From the NCBI GenBank assembly GCA_028753945.1, contig JAPNXP010000009.1:2790001-2854000 (forward strand): DNA of 64,000 nt, read 5' to 3'. The DNA comes from Hexactinellida sp. DTS-2022. Its lineage: Eukaryota > Porifera > Hexactinellida. Made by a program: the position numbers and the translations under genes. A model generated the notes under the pieces. That model had not been told where the DNA came from. It ran no database searches and saw only the letters and a program-made list of their open reading frames with translations. Below, piece after piece: positions 11,149-23,570 of this stretch (position 1 is its first letter; each line of letters starts with the position of its first letter).

Positions 11149-12080
11149 GTCCAGCGGCATAGACATAAAGTTTCAACAGATTGTCCATTTTTTTGATAAA
11201 TCACCAAAATTTGTACACATTTACTTTGATGTAGTGCGAACATTTCTGGATATTGAGGCAATTGAAAGAGTTTCTATATCGGCCATGACAGCTCGTGAAA
11301 GTTAACACATCCGATAGTGTTCGCCGGACTTGTTTACCATAAAAAGTTGTTCAAATTAAGTTATATCGTCTTTTATTGTTAAATTCGGTTTCCAAGTGAA
11401 ATTTCCGATAATTTGATATATCACATGACCATATTTGGAAGAATTTTTCCATGGCAACGCTGGAATGTACCAGGAATGTCTCAAAATTTCCATTCTCCAA
11501 TTGTGTCCTAACCCGATCGAGTGACCCCTCTTTCGACTCCAATCAACTACCTGAGAATAATTATACACATACCGTCCCTGTAAAACGTGATTTGATAAAA
11601 ATTTCGAGATTCACCGTGATTTAACATTAATATCGAATAATTTTAGCAAATCACGTTTTACAGGGTCGGTATGTGTATAATTGTACTCAGGTATTTGGAG
11701 TCGAAAGAGGGGTCACTCGATCGGGTAAGGACACAATTGGAGAATGGAAATTTTGACACATTCCTGGTACATTCCAGCGTTGCTATGGAAAAAATTCTTC
11801 CACATTTGGTCATGTGATATATCAAATTATCGGAAATTTTACTTGGAAACCGAATTCAACAGCAAAAAGACGATATAACTTAATTTGAACAAGTTTTTAT
11901 GGGAAACAAGTCCGGCGAACACTATCGGACGTGTTTACTTTGACGAGCTGTCATGGTCGATGTAGACACTCTTTCAATTGCCTCAAAATCCAAAATATTC
12001 GCACTACATCAAAGTACATGTGTACAAATTTTGGTGCTTTTATCAAAAAAATGAACAATTGCATTGTTCTGCCGCTGCAC
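11149..12080. mobile_element. Foldback element with about 420-bp arms, TA target
   Basis: The arms run from 11149 and 12080 toward a centre near 11620 and are nearly identical inverted repeats with small indels. The ends are GTCCAGCGGCA and TGCCGCTGCAC, bordered by TA at 11147-11148 and 12081-12082. The open frames inside pair up as mirror images and code for nothing recognisable. Host protein homology on each side (LDGSVIVNMLRPANCF | CKYFLGLSKQVFLPYI) shows it split a reading frame. A shorter relative is at 37507-37752. Confidence 0.85.
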
Positions 12081-15032
12081 TAGAAGCAGTTAGCAGGGCG
12101 TAGCATATTCACAATAACAGATCCATCAAGAATAATAACTTGTACATTGGGATTGATGGCTACCTCCAAGTATCTAACTAGACTATGCTCCCAATCTCAG
12201 TATAACATTTTTGTGATAACGATGGTGGATACGCATGATTTTCATGTTCAAATAAATCATCTAGGTTACCGCCACGTACTTGTGATGCAACATACAGCCG
12301 AGAAAAGGGGAAACAATCATTCTTCACAGAAGTTTTCTTGGACAGGAAGCCGGTTAAAGGGAGAAAGATTGTTCTTCTTGATGGGAGCTGAAACGGGATT
12401 TGTTTGATTGACAAGCCAATCACTATAATTGGTGTCATACTGCTCTTGTCCTAGTTTCTCAATTTACGCACAGTGTTAATAACGGCTGGATCAGCAAGGT
12501 CTCTACTATCCAGTACAAGAAGATCGCTGCTGTTCTCAGCAGCGATCTTCTCATTTCTTCTATGGTATTTGCTAGACTTTTTACATCTCGTGCAAACGCC
12601 AATTGTACGTGTTTAGACTCCTCATGATGTCTCAAATTATGTCTTCTTCTAGTCTCAGTTGCTGCGCCTAACTCCAATAAGTCTGGCCATCTCAGGTCCA
12701 GACACCATCCAGCGTCGCAGAGCAGCAGGTTTCTCAGTTAGGCCTACGGCTACTCCATCATCTTTCACAGAAGCATTGTTTTGCTCGTGGGCATGGTCAA
12801 TGGCAATAGCGGAGAATCTCCGAATTGCCTTTTCCACAACAAAATTCCCTTTCAGGAACTCGGAAAACACAGTAGGATGAACGTCCTTTAGTGTAGCCAT
12901 GTCCCGAAGATGAACAGAGATCCATCTAGCGAAATGAGTGTGGTCTAAGGCGAAAAATTACGGGATGATATTGGTAAAGCGTCTATGTATAGCTCGAAAT
13001 CTGGCTCTCTTATGGCTCTCACGTAGCCCATCACTGCCAATTCTATTTGCAGGATTAATAACCAGAATTAGAATTGTGGGTATAACCAATCTTCCTTTGA
13101 CGAACTATTCTGTTTCTCACCCAAACCAGTGCAATACTCTAAATATGCTTTCTTCAGAAGTAGATACATGGCTGCAAGTTGTGACCTGGTGAGATCGTCG
13201 GGTGCGTGACACTTGAACGACCCGAATAAATTAATCAGACGTACCAGGTGTAGCAACATTGCTTTGTACTAGTGCACCTGTCCAACTACGACCATCTAGA
13301 AGATCGCCAATAATCTTGAAAGCCGCAATCTCTACATGTAAGTCCTCCAAAAATCATAATAAATCGATCTTCACCGTGGCCTGTTATCCAGTTCCACTGG
13401 ATTTGTTTTGCAATTGCGTACAGAGGCTGATCCATAATTATGACGTACACTTGTACAGGATTTATAATCTCAACTGCCTTCTTCACTACATCCATTGAGT
13501 GGCGAATCATGGCTACGGAGTGAGCTTGATCGTAAAAAAGGGACATAAGAGAATTGTGTGTCACACAGAACGCTAGCTGAACGCTAGCATGGTAATCGGA
13601 CCAGGAAACTGGATCATTTTCCTGGTTCTTTGCAGTCGACACCACTCGATTAACTTGTTCCTGCCACCTATCAAGAAAATATTATAAAATGATAATAAAC
13701 TTGGTAGGGTAAGTTAAAATAAAACTCTACCTATCTTCCTTGAGTAAAGCTTGAGGCATGCGCTCGCAGTATCCTCTCTTGGCACCATATAGCTATGGTT
13801 CAGTTGAATCATCCCTTTGCAAAATAATAATAGGAGAAACACTAGTGTAAGATTCTGGAAGGTTTAATTTAGTTTTCTTCGCATTAGTATCATCTTGAAT
13901 AGGTTTGACTCCAGGGAAGATCTGATCATGGTGCTGGAATAGGGATATTCCAGTTCCATTAAATGAGTCATGAGCACTAGTTGAACTGGGGTTGTGGTCA
14001 ATTGTCTACTGCAGCAGTTGTGAAAACTTCGTCAGTTGTGAGATTCGCCTTAAGTTGAAGGGGGCAAACAACTTTTTCCTGCTCATAGTGATAACAAACT
14101 TTGATGCCCAAGTTCAGTGGAGATGTTTAATACCCGGTCATACGAATTGCACAATCCCTGGTTAAACAGAGTGTCAACAAGTTTACGTTTCCTGGTATTT
14201 GTATGGATCATCACACCTAAATAGTTGGGCAGTTGTGTATCTTGCTGTTCGATGTGCCTAACAATCTCTGTATCCTTATTGTAACGCTTCGAGCTGTTTT
14301 AAAACGGAAGCTGAGATATAGTTAAAGGTGGCTGAGAAATTCATGAGAAAGTGATTGTGATTTGATGTTAGGCCCATTCAGCACCATATTATCTAGTAGT
14401 TTGAGTGAAATCGGCACAGATTCCTCCTGACACTGGGTGTCAAATGAACAATTCATCTTGTCTTAGCAAGATGAACTGCATCACTATCATCGTCATGTTC
14501 ACATGCTTTTCCCAGTGCAGCTCCAAGATCTTCATTGAAAACAAGAATAATTTCACGCCCCTGTTTGTGAACTTTCATATCTGGAAAATTGCTCAATATC
14601 CTATTCTTGAGTTTGGTAGGTGGACATCACCTGACAATAATGTTCCAAGTTGTTCTAGCCTGTTGCTGTACAGATTTTCGAGATCAGACAGTTTGAAAAT
14701 TTGTATCACAAGCTCGTCGATTTGGGCTTCTTCAATAAAGGACACTAGTTCAGCAAATGCAATGCCGTGGTTAAGAGCATCTACATAAGATTATGTAGTA
14801 CAAGTTTTTGTTTCTCGTGTTCTATTGTAGAGAGAAACTAGGCACTTGATATGATATTCAGCATCCAGAGCAACCATGTCTCCAGCACTCAGTTTAGCTA
14901 GTAGAGCTTTGTCCTGCAAACGTAGAGTACAATGACGGACACGAACATCGAGATGAAGTGTAGACGCTCTGTGCAAAGTCTCACCAGCTTCAGCCTCTGT
15001 ATCACAGAAGAAACAGTAATGGGCGGTGGAAT

Positions 15033-16450
15033 CAGTGGCGCACACTAAGGGGCGCTCAAGCGCCCCCAATATATTCAACAAAATAGTTTATTTATTAGAG
15101 AAGGTGATATATTCCACAAATTAAATATTGGTATAAACTATAAATTAAACGTATGTATTGGGATCAACCGATCAAGTTATAAATTCCTATGCGAAGTTCG
15201 TGATCAATATCTAATAAATAAAATATATTGTTCCTATAGAAATTCCATGTTAATTAATACGGATGCAGCCATTACTTTTGGTTAGGATATAATTCTTTCT
15301 GTATTTTTTCGAACAGCTCTTTATTTTTTGATACATTGAAAATATTTTGAAGCGATTTATATATATTAATAACAGAACTTGCAGATTTGACTTGCTTAAA
15401 ATATGCAGCTACCACTAAATTTAAACGGTAAGCAGCCAGTGTATATAGATCATCTCCGGGTATATTTCTTGAATTTTTGCAATTATACCGGAATGCTGCC
15501 AACTCATGACCGTAGCTCCATCTGCACCAAGCGCTAACAATTTTGAAGTTAACCCCATCTCATTTAATGTCGGAATTACCCCTTTTTGTAGTATTCCATC
15601 TGCATCTGTTTCAACAAGTCTAGTTAAACTGTAGAATCTCTCCGTATTTTTATCCAAGTATCTAAAACTAATAGATAGTTCTTCATGTCCCGCGTTGTCT
15701 TTACATTCGTCTATTAACAGCGCAAACATTTTTGATTATTCTATTTCTGATCGAATAGTGTGTCTTACCTCGTCTGCTAAAGCTTGATTCATCTCATTAC
15801 AAGACATCTTTGAAGTATAATCATATGTTTTATGAGTCGCTGTAATAGATGAATGGAGATCTTTCAAATGTTTGTAAGTAAGAAGCATTAACTTAATGAA
15901 TTCTTCCCATTTACCTTGGTTCAATGATTCTGAATCTTCATCATGTCCTCTATATGCCATTTCCTGAGAACAGTATTTGTGATATTCTAGTAAAAGCTTC
16001 AAATAGTCTCTATTATATTCAACTACTAATTTTCTGTCGGGATTTAGACTTTCGATAATTAAAATTCCTTTTTTTATCTTGTATATACCTATAGTTTTCC
16101 AACTTGATCATTGATATATTGTGATCTTCACTGTTATCATGACCTTTTAAACCTCTTCCTTTCTGCATAGCGTGATTCCAATTATTAAAGCCTTTGTGAA
16201 TAAATGCATTTTCGCTTTTCGATGTGGCTGTAGAGAAATATCGACAAGCAAAGCAATATGCTTTATTCATCAAGACCAAGAAAAAGTGTCATACCAAGAC
16301 AATTGAAAAGAACGCCCCATACAAAGTTTGTCGGTGCTATTTGGAAATTGTATAGCCTTCGGACGCGCAGGTCCGACGTTTAATTCACCTAGGTCACAAG
16401 CAATCAGACTGCTTGTGTTTCCCACATTACAGTTTGGAACTTGAGAACAC
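15033..16450 (-). pseudogene. Decayed hAT transposase, TTF/ZMYM type
   Basis: Minus-strand pieces line up with hAT transposases that carry a TTF-type zinc finger. In order: GPARPKAIQFPNSTDKLC and FQLSWYDTFSW (about 16380-16280); AYCFACRYFS (about 16250); YRGHDEDSESLNQGKW (about 15940); LLIDECKDNAGHEELSISF (about 15720); LALGADGATVM (about 15530); LAAYRLNLVVAAYF (about 15410). Several frameshifts and stops break it. The left boundary CAGTGGCGCACACTAAGG at 15033 looks like a hAT terminus and directly interrupts the ORF ruin next to CFFCD. The right terminus and duplication were not found. It is not functional. Confidence 0.8.
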
Positions 16451-16649
16451 TCATTTTGAATTGAAACTGTTTGTAGCTCAAGAGAGATCAGAGATTCTTG
16501 CTGAGATCTTTTGGTTTGAAATCGATTTTCCGAAAGCCAGAAGAATTTCAGCTCATTTTTTGTCACGCTTTGAATCAGCAGGATATAGAGGGTTTCATAT
16601 GTGTCCACCTGACACAAAACACATAAATTCCAGTCCATCGTAGCAGATT

Positions 16650-17273
16650 TGATATCCGATGTTCCAAGATGTAAGGAGACTACTATTTTGTAGGCTTTGG
16701 CCATAGTCTTTCACTGGTCTAGTACTTTGATAAGACAAGCTAAAAACATAGGGCAACTCGATAAAGTTAAAGTAAAGTTGGAGATAGAATGTTGTAGCAT
16801 TTAAGCCGGTTGCTTGTGAACGTCAAAGGTTTCTCCAAATACGGTCTACACACACATTAAAATGCTGGATATTAAGGGTTGAGCACGTATCTGAGAATAC
16901 AAAGTTGTTTTGAAAGCATCTAGATAATAAAACCTTGGTTTTTAAAAAAGGTAATTAATTTTAGGGGTAATTTTTTTACCCTCAATATTTTTACGATGGG
17001 AAAAATACAAGATGCTCCTATATCCAAAAATGTTTGGTATGATGTGCTTTTACTTTGTGCCAAGTTTCACGCTTTTATCATCAAAAGCACAATGTGACCA
17101 AAATGTTGCAATTAGCTGCTGCACTAGAATGTTTATATCACATTATAAAGATTGTATGGAGTAAAGCGATTTCAAGGTGAGATTTTAGCACAATAGAGCC
17201 AATGTTATTTTCCTAATTTTGATGCGGAATTATTTCGAATGTCTACTTACAACTAATAAAAGCATTTTGTATT
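16650..17273. other. No gene recognised
   Basis: AT-rich DNA upstream of the ORF ruin. A fragment ending GCTGCTGCAC followed by TA near 17120-17134 resembles the end of the 11149-12080 foldback family, but a matching second end was not found. Confidence 0.4.
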
Positions 17274-18258
17274 CAAGGTTGAAACCGAATACTGATATAT
17301 TTTGTTGATTCGAATATTATTGGCTAAGTTCCTTCTGGAATTCAAAACCCTTGTTATCTTCCTTAGTTTGTATTCTATTTACTCTCTTTATTATCTATCA
17401 TTTAAAACAAAGTTTGACTCTCTAGCTCATATACATTCCGAGTTACAGCCTGGTGTGTGAATATGGAACTAAATGACAAATCATTTAATTTAACATTAAT
17501 TGAAATTTTACTATTATCAAAGTTACTTTGGAAATTTGGGTAGTTATCAATGCGATGTTAATGCCTATATAGTTAGTACTAACTAGTAGCACGGGGGCGT
17601 CAGACTCCTTTAAGCAATTACGTGTTTACTTTAAATTTTTTCTGTAGTGACTAATCGGAATTTTTAGAATTCGAGATATTTATTGAAAATTCCGATTAGT
17701 CACTACAGAAAAAATTTAAAGTAAACACGTAATTGCTTAAAGGAGTCTGACGCCCCCGTGCTACTAGTTAGTACTAACTATATAGGCATTAACATCGCAT
17801 TGATAACTACCCAAATTTCCAAAGTAACTTTGATAATAGTAAAATTTCAATTAATGTTAAATTAAATGATTTGTCATTTAGTTCCAGATTCACATACCAG
17901 GCTGTAACTCGGAATGTATATGAGCTAGAGAGTCAAACTTTGTTTTAAATGATAGATAATAAAGAGAGTAAATAGAATACAAACTAAGGAAGATAACTAG
18001 TGATTTGAATTCCAGAAGGAACTTAGCCTTAGTTGATATTTGGTTGCCAACCTAATATCAGTAATTGTTATTCGGTTATCAACCTGATATCACAATTCTG
18101 TTTTCGGTTGCCAACCTTATATCTCTATTCGGTATTAGGTCTCCCTACAGATTATTATCAGTATTCGTATTCGGTTACTCTATCAAATATCAGTATTCGT
18201 ATTTGCTAGGGAAACTATTCATGAATACTGATATTCGGTTCAAGCGGTTTCAACCTTG
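17274..18258. mobile_element. Large hairpin (foldback) element
   Basis: Two arms, 17332-17664 and 17696-18028, are inverted repeats of 333 bp around a 31-bp loop. The pairing sum is constant from the outer to the inner end, so the arms carry no net indel, and they differ at only a few sites. Outer ends CAAGGTTGAAACCG and CGGTTTCAACCTTG extend the element. The right side holds about four degenerate copies of a TATTCGGTTGCCAACCTGATATCA-like unit (18038-18190). No coding region is seen. A target duplication is not evident. Confidence 0.8.
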
Positions 18259-18525
18259 ATTTTTATCTGATAAAAACCTAACCTAAACTTCAGAGTATTA
18301 ATTTCTTGCATTTTTGAATAATTTGGGATAATTGAAGAGCAAGTATTTATTTCCTAATTTTCCTTAGATATGATAACTATTTTATAATGTTATTTATTAG
18401 GAATATAGAAAATCACGTTGGAAACTTCTCAAAATTTTATATGTAACACAGCAGAATAAACAATTTTTATTATACTCGAACGGATCTAGAACAAAAGTGT
18501 TTATGCGCCACCCTATAATTATATA

Positions 18526-18765
18526 AATACTGTTAAAACACAATAAGTTTATATGCATATGTATATATATTTGTTTCTATCTTCCAAGTTGATTGAATAA
18601 ACTGGACGGTTTCCAAATTTAATCTTTGGCATTCATCGATAACCTTTGGCCGCGACAACACTTAAAATGACCCACTCCTCACCAAGTTATGACGAAATTC
18701 TCACCTTTTGAGAAGTTTGGAAATTCATTTAATTCACATAATTCACACCCTCTATGAGACACTGG
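18526..18765 (+). mobile_element. Helitron family 1, 5' fragment
   Basis: Family landmarks appear in order: ACTGTTAAAACACAA, ATATATATTTGTTT, GTTGATTGAATAAACTGGAC, TCACCAAGTTATGACG, and CCCTCTATGAGA. The 3' half with the hairpin is absent. Simple TAATAG repeats follow (18770-18845). Confidence 0.6.
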
Positions 18766-19232
18766 GGTAATAGTAATATGTAATGGTAATTGAATTAGTA
18801 ACGATTAGATTTTATAAGTATTAGTAATAGTTATAGGTATAAGTGTTTCAAATAGGATGCACACTCATACCTACGAGATCCGGACCTCTCAGATCCGGGC
18901 ACCTCCCTCAACTGGGCATCCTTATTGGTTAATGCCAAACTATCTATGGATTCATTTAGCCATAGCCTACTCTATATAAGGCCTACCATCAAAGCTGATA
19001 TTTTGCACCAAGGATGAAGTAGTGTACGATATTATTATTGACCCATAGTTATTTACATTCATCTCTGTACAGTTAGAAATATTTTAAAAATAGTTGGATC
19101 AACTTGTTACTGATTTTTGTTAATTTTTAGTAATTAATTAATACAATTCTCCTTCCACCGATATTTTAAGCAATTCCTAGTACTATATTTGACTTTGTTT
19201 CTCTTTAATAGTTAGATTAAAAAATTTTCTCA

Positions 19233-21971
19233 ATGCCGAACTGTTCTGCCCCTGGTTGTTGGGGTAATTATACCCCAGAAGAGCGCGTCCCAGTTTTTAA
19301 ACTTCCAGATGGTCCACCTGAGTTACGACATGCCTGGATACGTTACATGTCTCCATCGTGAGGATATTTCTTTCCTCAAATGGTGTATGTGTGTGCAAAG
19401 CATTTTCCGAAGGAAGATATTCAATATTTTCACACGGTACCCAGAGGAGATGCACATCCTATGAGGTCCCGCGAGGAAGACCCAAATTAATCCTGGCGCT
19501 GTCCCCTCTCTCCTTCCTGGTTGTCCGTCTTATTATTCCTCTTCCCCTTCAATTAGAATCAAACGAACTCGGTTCTCTTACGACTCCAAAGAGGAAGATT
19601 TATTGAACCAAGCAACTAATCTCAGCTTGAGATCAGAGAAACAGAAATGGAGAAGTTTCGTGTTGGTTGTATACAAGAAATACGAGATAAGTTAGCTTTG
19701 ATAACAATCCCAACTGACTGGTTTGTTTGGACTCAAACAGATAATTGTGTGAAATTTTTTTTGCCTAAGATGGAAAATCATAATATTTATGCAGATGTTT
19801 CTCTTGAAATAATTCTTTTTTATCTGTGAACGGATATATATATGGGGAGTCCATTTCTCTCTCACTTATCTCTATCACTGATATCCGACAAATTGAAACG
19901 ATGTTTACAGAGATTACTCTGAAACTTAGATCTTCCCCACGGAAGAAACATCCTCACCATATCTCTAAAGCAAAATAACATATTGAGGAGGCCATATGTA
20001 ATCTATTAGATAGTGATTAAACAGAATCCAATTGTTCCGATATGCCAAGATTACAATTTATTCTTGGCCAACTAGAGAATGTGGGTATTTACAAGAAGAG
20101 AAGGAGATATAATGTTATTTTCACTTTCCCAACTTTCAGAACATTAAGCTGGATTACTGTGTGCATCCTGTTCAAGTTTACTCTGCATCTTTTAGTGATG
20201 TGCGTCTCCTCTATAATTTAAAGAAATAATCCTTAGCTAAGTTAGCTCCTAGCTTGACTATCAAAGCTTGTTATCCTTCTGCTATTGAGCGCCAAAATGT
20301 GAAACTTGTTTTGAAAGTATTCAACGAATTAACTGTTGCAGCTCTGAAGTTACAGAATGAACTCCGTAACCAAGAAGACCGAAACAATGCACACGACTTT
20401 GTTGAAATGCTTCTTCAAATTTGGAAACTTTTCAACATAAATTCCCCACTTAAAGGTAAACGTTTGAATAATGATATCTCAAGACCTCTAACATACCAGG
20501 ACGAACGATTTTCATTCTTAGCTTGTGTTGTTATTTAGTTAGAGACTTGGCTGGCCTTGCCAGGAAATGTAGGAAAGTTAAGAAACAAATGTTTACCAGT
20601 TTTAACATGCTTGTTCTGTATTGCCTCAGATAACTAAGCATTTAACTGGATTTTGTGGATTTAACTATCTTTTGACATCCTTTTTACAGACAGATCCATT
20701 GGAACATCACTTTGGCCTATATCGTATGATGTCAGGTTTAACTATCATATTTCTTATCTTCAAATCCTTGAAACTGAACGCCGCCTCAAGTTATCCAACA
20801 TATTACAGATTTTAGCTTCACAACAAGATTGTGGCTTATATTCAATTCAGACATTTATTGATTCATACATATCCCTTGATACGAATAATGGCGATGAAAT
20901 CGATGTCCAACTAGTCTGGGATGAAATTGATGTTCTATCTTCCATTGAATGTAGTTTACAGACTCTTCAATCATTAGCTTTTATTGCTGGTTATGTAGTA
21001 CATAAATATATTTTAAAAAACTCAGCCATGTCATGTTTGCATTGATCATTTGACCATTGACAAAGACTTTATCTTTGATGAAGATTCACAACCCGAGTTA
21101 AGGCTTTTGCAATTAACTGACCGTGGTGGCCTAAAGTATCCATCTGAGTTTATCCTCGAATCTATAGTAACTTTATGGAAGACAGGGTTTTATACAGGAT
21201 TTTTCTTCAGGGGGGGGAAAGTCTGCTAGTACCAGGACCCACTAAATAATTGCTTCGCCAGCTGGGGGTCTGGGGGGCGCTGTTAGCCCCCCAGTAGGGT
21301 CCAGGGGCGAAGCCCCTGTAAGCCAGATACAATTTATAGTGCAGAGTATTATTGCTAACAATGGAGAGCTATTGCTGTAAATTAATCAAATAGTATTTGA
21401 AGCTGTGCCGCTGTGGTAACTAATGGAAGATAATTATAGCTTCTGGCACAATTTCATTAATGAATATCACTAGTAATGTTTGAATGGTATGTGTGGGGAA
21501 GATACAGAACTTTTAACATAAAATATTCTAGCCTAGAGAAGAATACGTCGATTTGTCTCTTTATAAAAGGCTAAAAACACCTAATTTTAACTGAAAATAA
21601 GAACTTAGCAGCATATTTCCAGGGGGGGGGGAAACTCAAGCTAGGGGGGGGGAATCCCGGGGCGCCCCCCCCTCTGTATAATACCCTGGAAGACGTTAAT
21701 TGCAATTGAAAGCAAAGACAACTTGTTGGCGATATTGATGCAAGGATCATCCAGAAAAATTATTGTGGAAGTAACCTTGATATTCTTAGTAGAGACTGAT
21801 GCGTTTGCTAAATCGAGTTGCATTTCTTGTAGGATCTCTATTTTGACTATCCTAAAAAATCTTATATTCACTTGCGCAAACTGTTTACTAGCTAACAAGG
21901 TTAAAAATTATAACTCTGCTGTTGCATCTAAAGGTATTGAAAAGCGAAAACTGAAGAAGTTCTCACATTAA
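19233..21971 (+). pseudogene. P-element-like (THAP) transposase pseudogene, copy A
   Basis: It starts MPNCSAPGCWGNY, a C2CH THAP finger start, then FKLPDGPPELRHAW. Later pieces are PSAIERQNVKL (about 20280), LLTSFLQTDPLEHHFGLYRM (about 20690), LAFIAGYVVHKY (about 20985) and the terminal NCLLANKVKNYNSAV (about 21880). Each aligns in order with the intact copy at 43222-46273. Stops, frameshifts and an inserted element (21184-21687) inactivate it. Confidence 0.88.
21184..21687. mobile_element. G/C-run MITE nested in P copy A
   Basis: The ends are AGGGTTTTATACAG and CTGTATAATACCCT. The exact flanking duplication is 7 bp, GGAAGAC, at 21177-21183 and 21688-21694. Removing it restores a continuous transposase frame (..TLWKT then LIAIESK). 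The interior has strong G-runs and C-runs near both ends and around 21240-21320. The superfamily is uncertain: the ends resemble hAT but the duplication is 7 bp. Confidence 0.8.
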
Positions 21972-23407
21972 TGAAATACACCAGAATGCTACTCTTCTAT
22001 TAATATTTTTGTTATTATTATTGTTATTTGAACCCACATTATTCTTTATGTATTCTTATCGTTGTTGTTAAGTAAGCAAAAAAGACTCAATATAGAAAAT
22101 CTATTAATTACTAGAATTATTTATTCTAACAGATTAATTTCCAAATGAAGTTGAAAACATTGAACTGTGTTTATCACTTTCTCATCGTACACTACTTCAT
22201 CTATCGTACATGTGATGGTAGGTCTTATATAAAGTAGGCTATGATTTAGCCAATAATCGATTTTAATGACAAAAATATACAACAAATACATATCTTAAAT
22301 TATCAAAAAACCGTTAAAAACTTCAATTTTTGATTATTTAATCAATTTTAATGAATCTAGAAAATATGAAATAGACAATTTGGGATTGAAAATGTACTAG
22401 GCAATGTATTTCTGAGATCCAGGAAAATTCCCAGTTCCGGCATCCTCCGAACGACAGTGCCCGTGTGAGGGAGGTTTGACTGTAATAGTAATATTAATAT
22501 TAATTGAACCTATTGTAATAGGAATTATCTATTACATTCTATAACTTTGGACTGACTTATTTGATTTTTCGTGAAGAAATAGCAAGTTTCTAAAAATAAA
22601 TTTAAGGCAAGTTGATTATCGTTTTGAATTTGTCACTTTATTGAGCTTAGGTTTTATTGAAATTTATTGTTCGCTTAGGTTAGATATTATGTTTTGTTTG
22701 TGTGGGATAATCAATTAAAATAATAAACTTCAGACATTCTGAAACATTGCAAAGTCTTAGTACGAGTGTTATCTTAGTGGCGGATTCATCTGCTGATTAG
22801 CAGACATCACGTTTATGCTAATAACGCAAAAAGTTTACGCTGTACCGTATGTAAAGATTTTCACATCAGCGGAAAGAAGAAAGTTGTGACAACCCATATA
22901 TCATCCCAAAATTCCTTAAGATGACATCAATTATAGTTCAAATTTAGTCCTCGGTTTTTCCATAATAACTCAAAAATTATTAATTATATCAAATTTTCCT
23001 TTTAATCAATTTCAAAACAAAATATTAATTTTTGAAAAAATATTATTAACATAAATTTCACTAAAATCGGCTTACAATGATTATTTGCATACCTATCCAA
23101 TATCCATAATGTAGAATATGTTTTCAACCTATACATGTAATACCATTGTAAGAATTTATTATGTCCTTTGTTTATAATTCAATGATTTCTCACTACGTAT
23201 AATGATACTGCCTTTCTTCTACTTGATTTTCTTTAAATTTATTCATTTATTTTCAAGCACACATTTTCACTTTTTTTCAAACTTCTTTTTGACTTTACAG
23301 CATATTTCTATTTCCATTTTCTTCTCATTTCATTTTCTGCTCTCTTCTTTATTTCTCCAAATCAATTCTTCCAATTCAAGTGAGTTTATTAATTTTATTG
23401 TTTTAGC

Positions 23408-23570
23408 CAAGGCCGCATTAAGGGGGGGGGCTATGGGTGCTGCAGCACCAGGGCCTGAGGAGCCCATTAGGGGCCCGCGTAGCCTGCCTCTAGAGAGTGT
23501 AAGACAAATAGTGGCCCTGAAATTTTGAACAGCACCAGGGCCCAGACGACTCTTAATTAATGCGGCCCTG
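23408..23570. mobile_element. GC-rich hAT-like MITE in the MULE
   Basis: The ends CAAGGCCGCATTAA and TTAATGCGGCCCTG are inverted. The flanks GTTTTAGC and CCTTTAGC match at 6 of 8 positions. GCACCAGGGCC occurs twice. It is much more GC-rich than its host. Confidence 0.7.

Larger units (their letters stand above)
9856..16640 (-). pseudogene. Ruin of a long multi-copy ORF family (HAFTGCDTVS type)
   Basis: This is the minus-strand remains of a large uncharacterised protein that I recognise as recurring in several invertebrate genomes; I assign no function. In order from the N-terminus: MDWNLCVLCQ near 16640; CFFCD (about 15015) and LLAKLSAGDMVAL (about 14890), a cysteine-rich region; FAELVSFIEEAQ (about 14750); DQPLYAIAKQIQW and MFGGL (about 13400); AIDHAHEQNNASVK and NPAALRRWM-like (about 12780); FARDVKSLANTIEEM (about 12580); ENHAYPPSLS (about 12220); LDGSVIVNMLRP (about 12110); FLPYIVSQL (about 11095); DLVWDEYKSDSFK (about 11045); FHAFTGCDTVSYFAGRGK (about 10190); PPTKA (about 9945). 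Frameshifts and stops are frequent. It is broken by a hAT MITE, a foldback element and a decayed hAT transposase. The repeated occurrence of this ORF in other genomes suggests mobile or selfish origin, but that is inference. Confidence 0.85.
18961..22243 (+). mobile_element. P-element-like transposon, copy A (decayed)
   Basis: The inverted ends are CATAGCCTACTCTATATAAG and CTTATATAAAGTAGGCTATG-like. They are flanked by a perfect 7-bp duplication ATTTAGC at 18954-18960 and 22244-22250. The length, 3283 bp, includes a 504-bp insertion. It carries a THAP transposase pseudogene. It lies in older sequence whose right end (GGGAGGTTTGACTG then TA, to 22482) looks like a pogo/Tigger element terminus. 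Confidence 0.9.

Noticed and set aside
12147-13498. Several plus-strand frames of 70-90 codons
   Set aside because: They are shadows of the minus-strand ORF ruin, which has clear family motifs.
18065-18259. 64-codon hydrophobic frame
   Set aside because: Translation of the tandem TATTCGGTTGCCAACC repeat inside the hairpin element.
23202-23528. 108-codon frame rich in F, L and S
   Set aside because: A pyrimidine-rich AT tract in the MULE followed by a MITE; looks membrane-like only because of composition.
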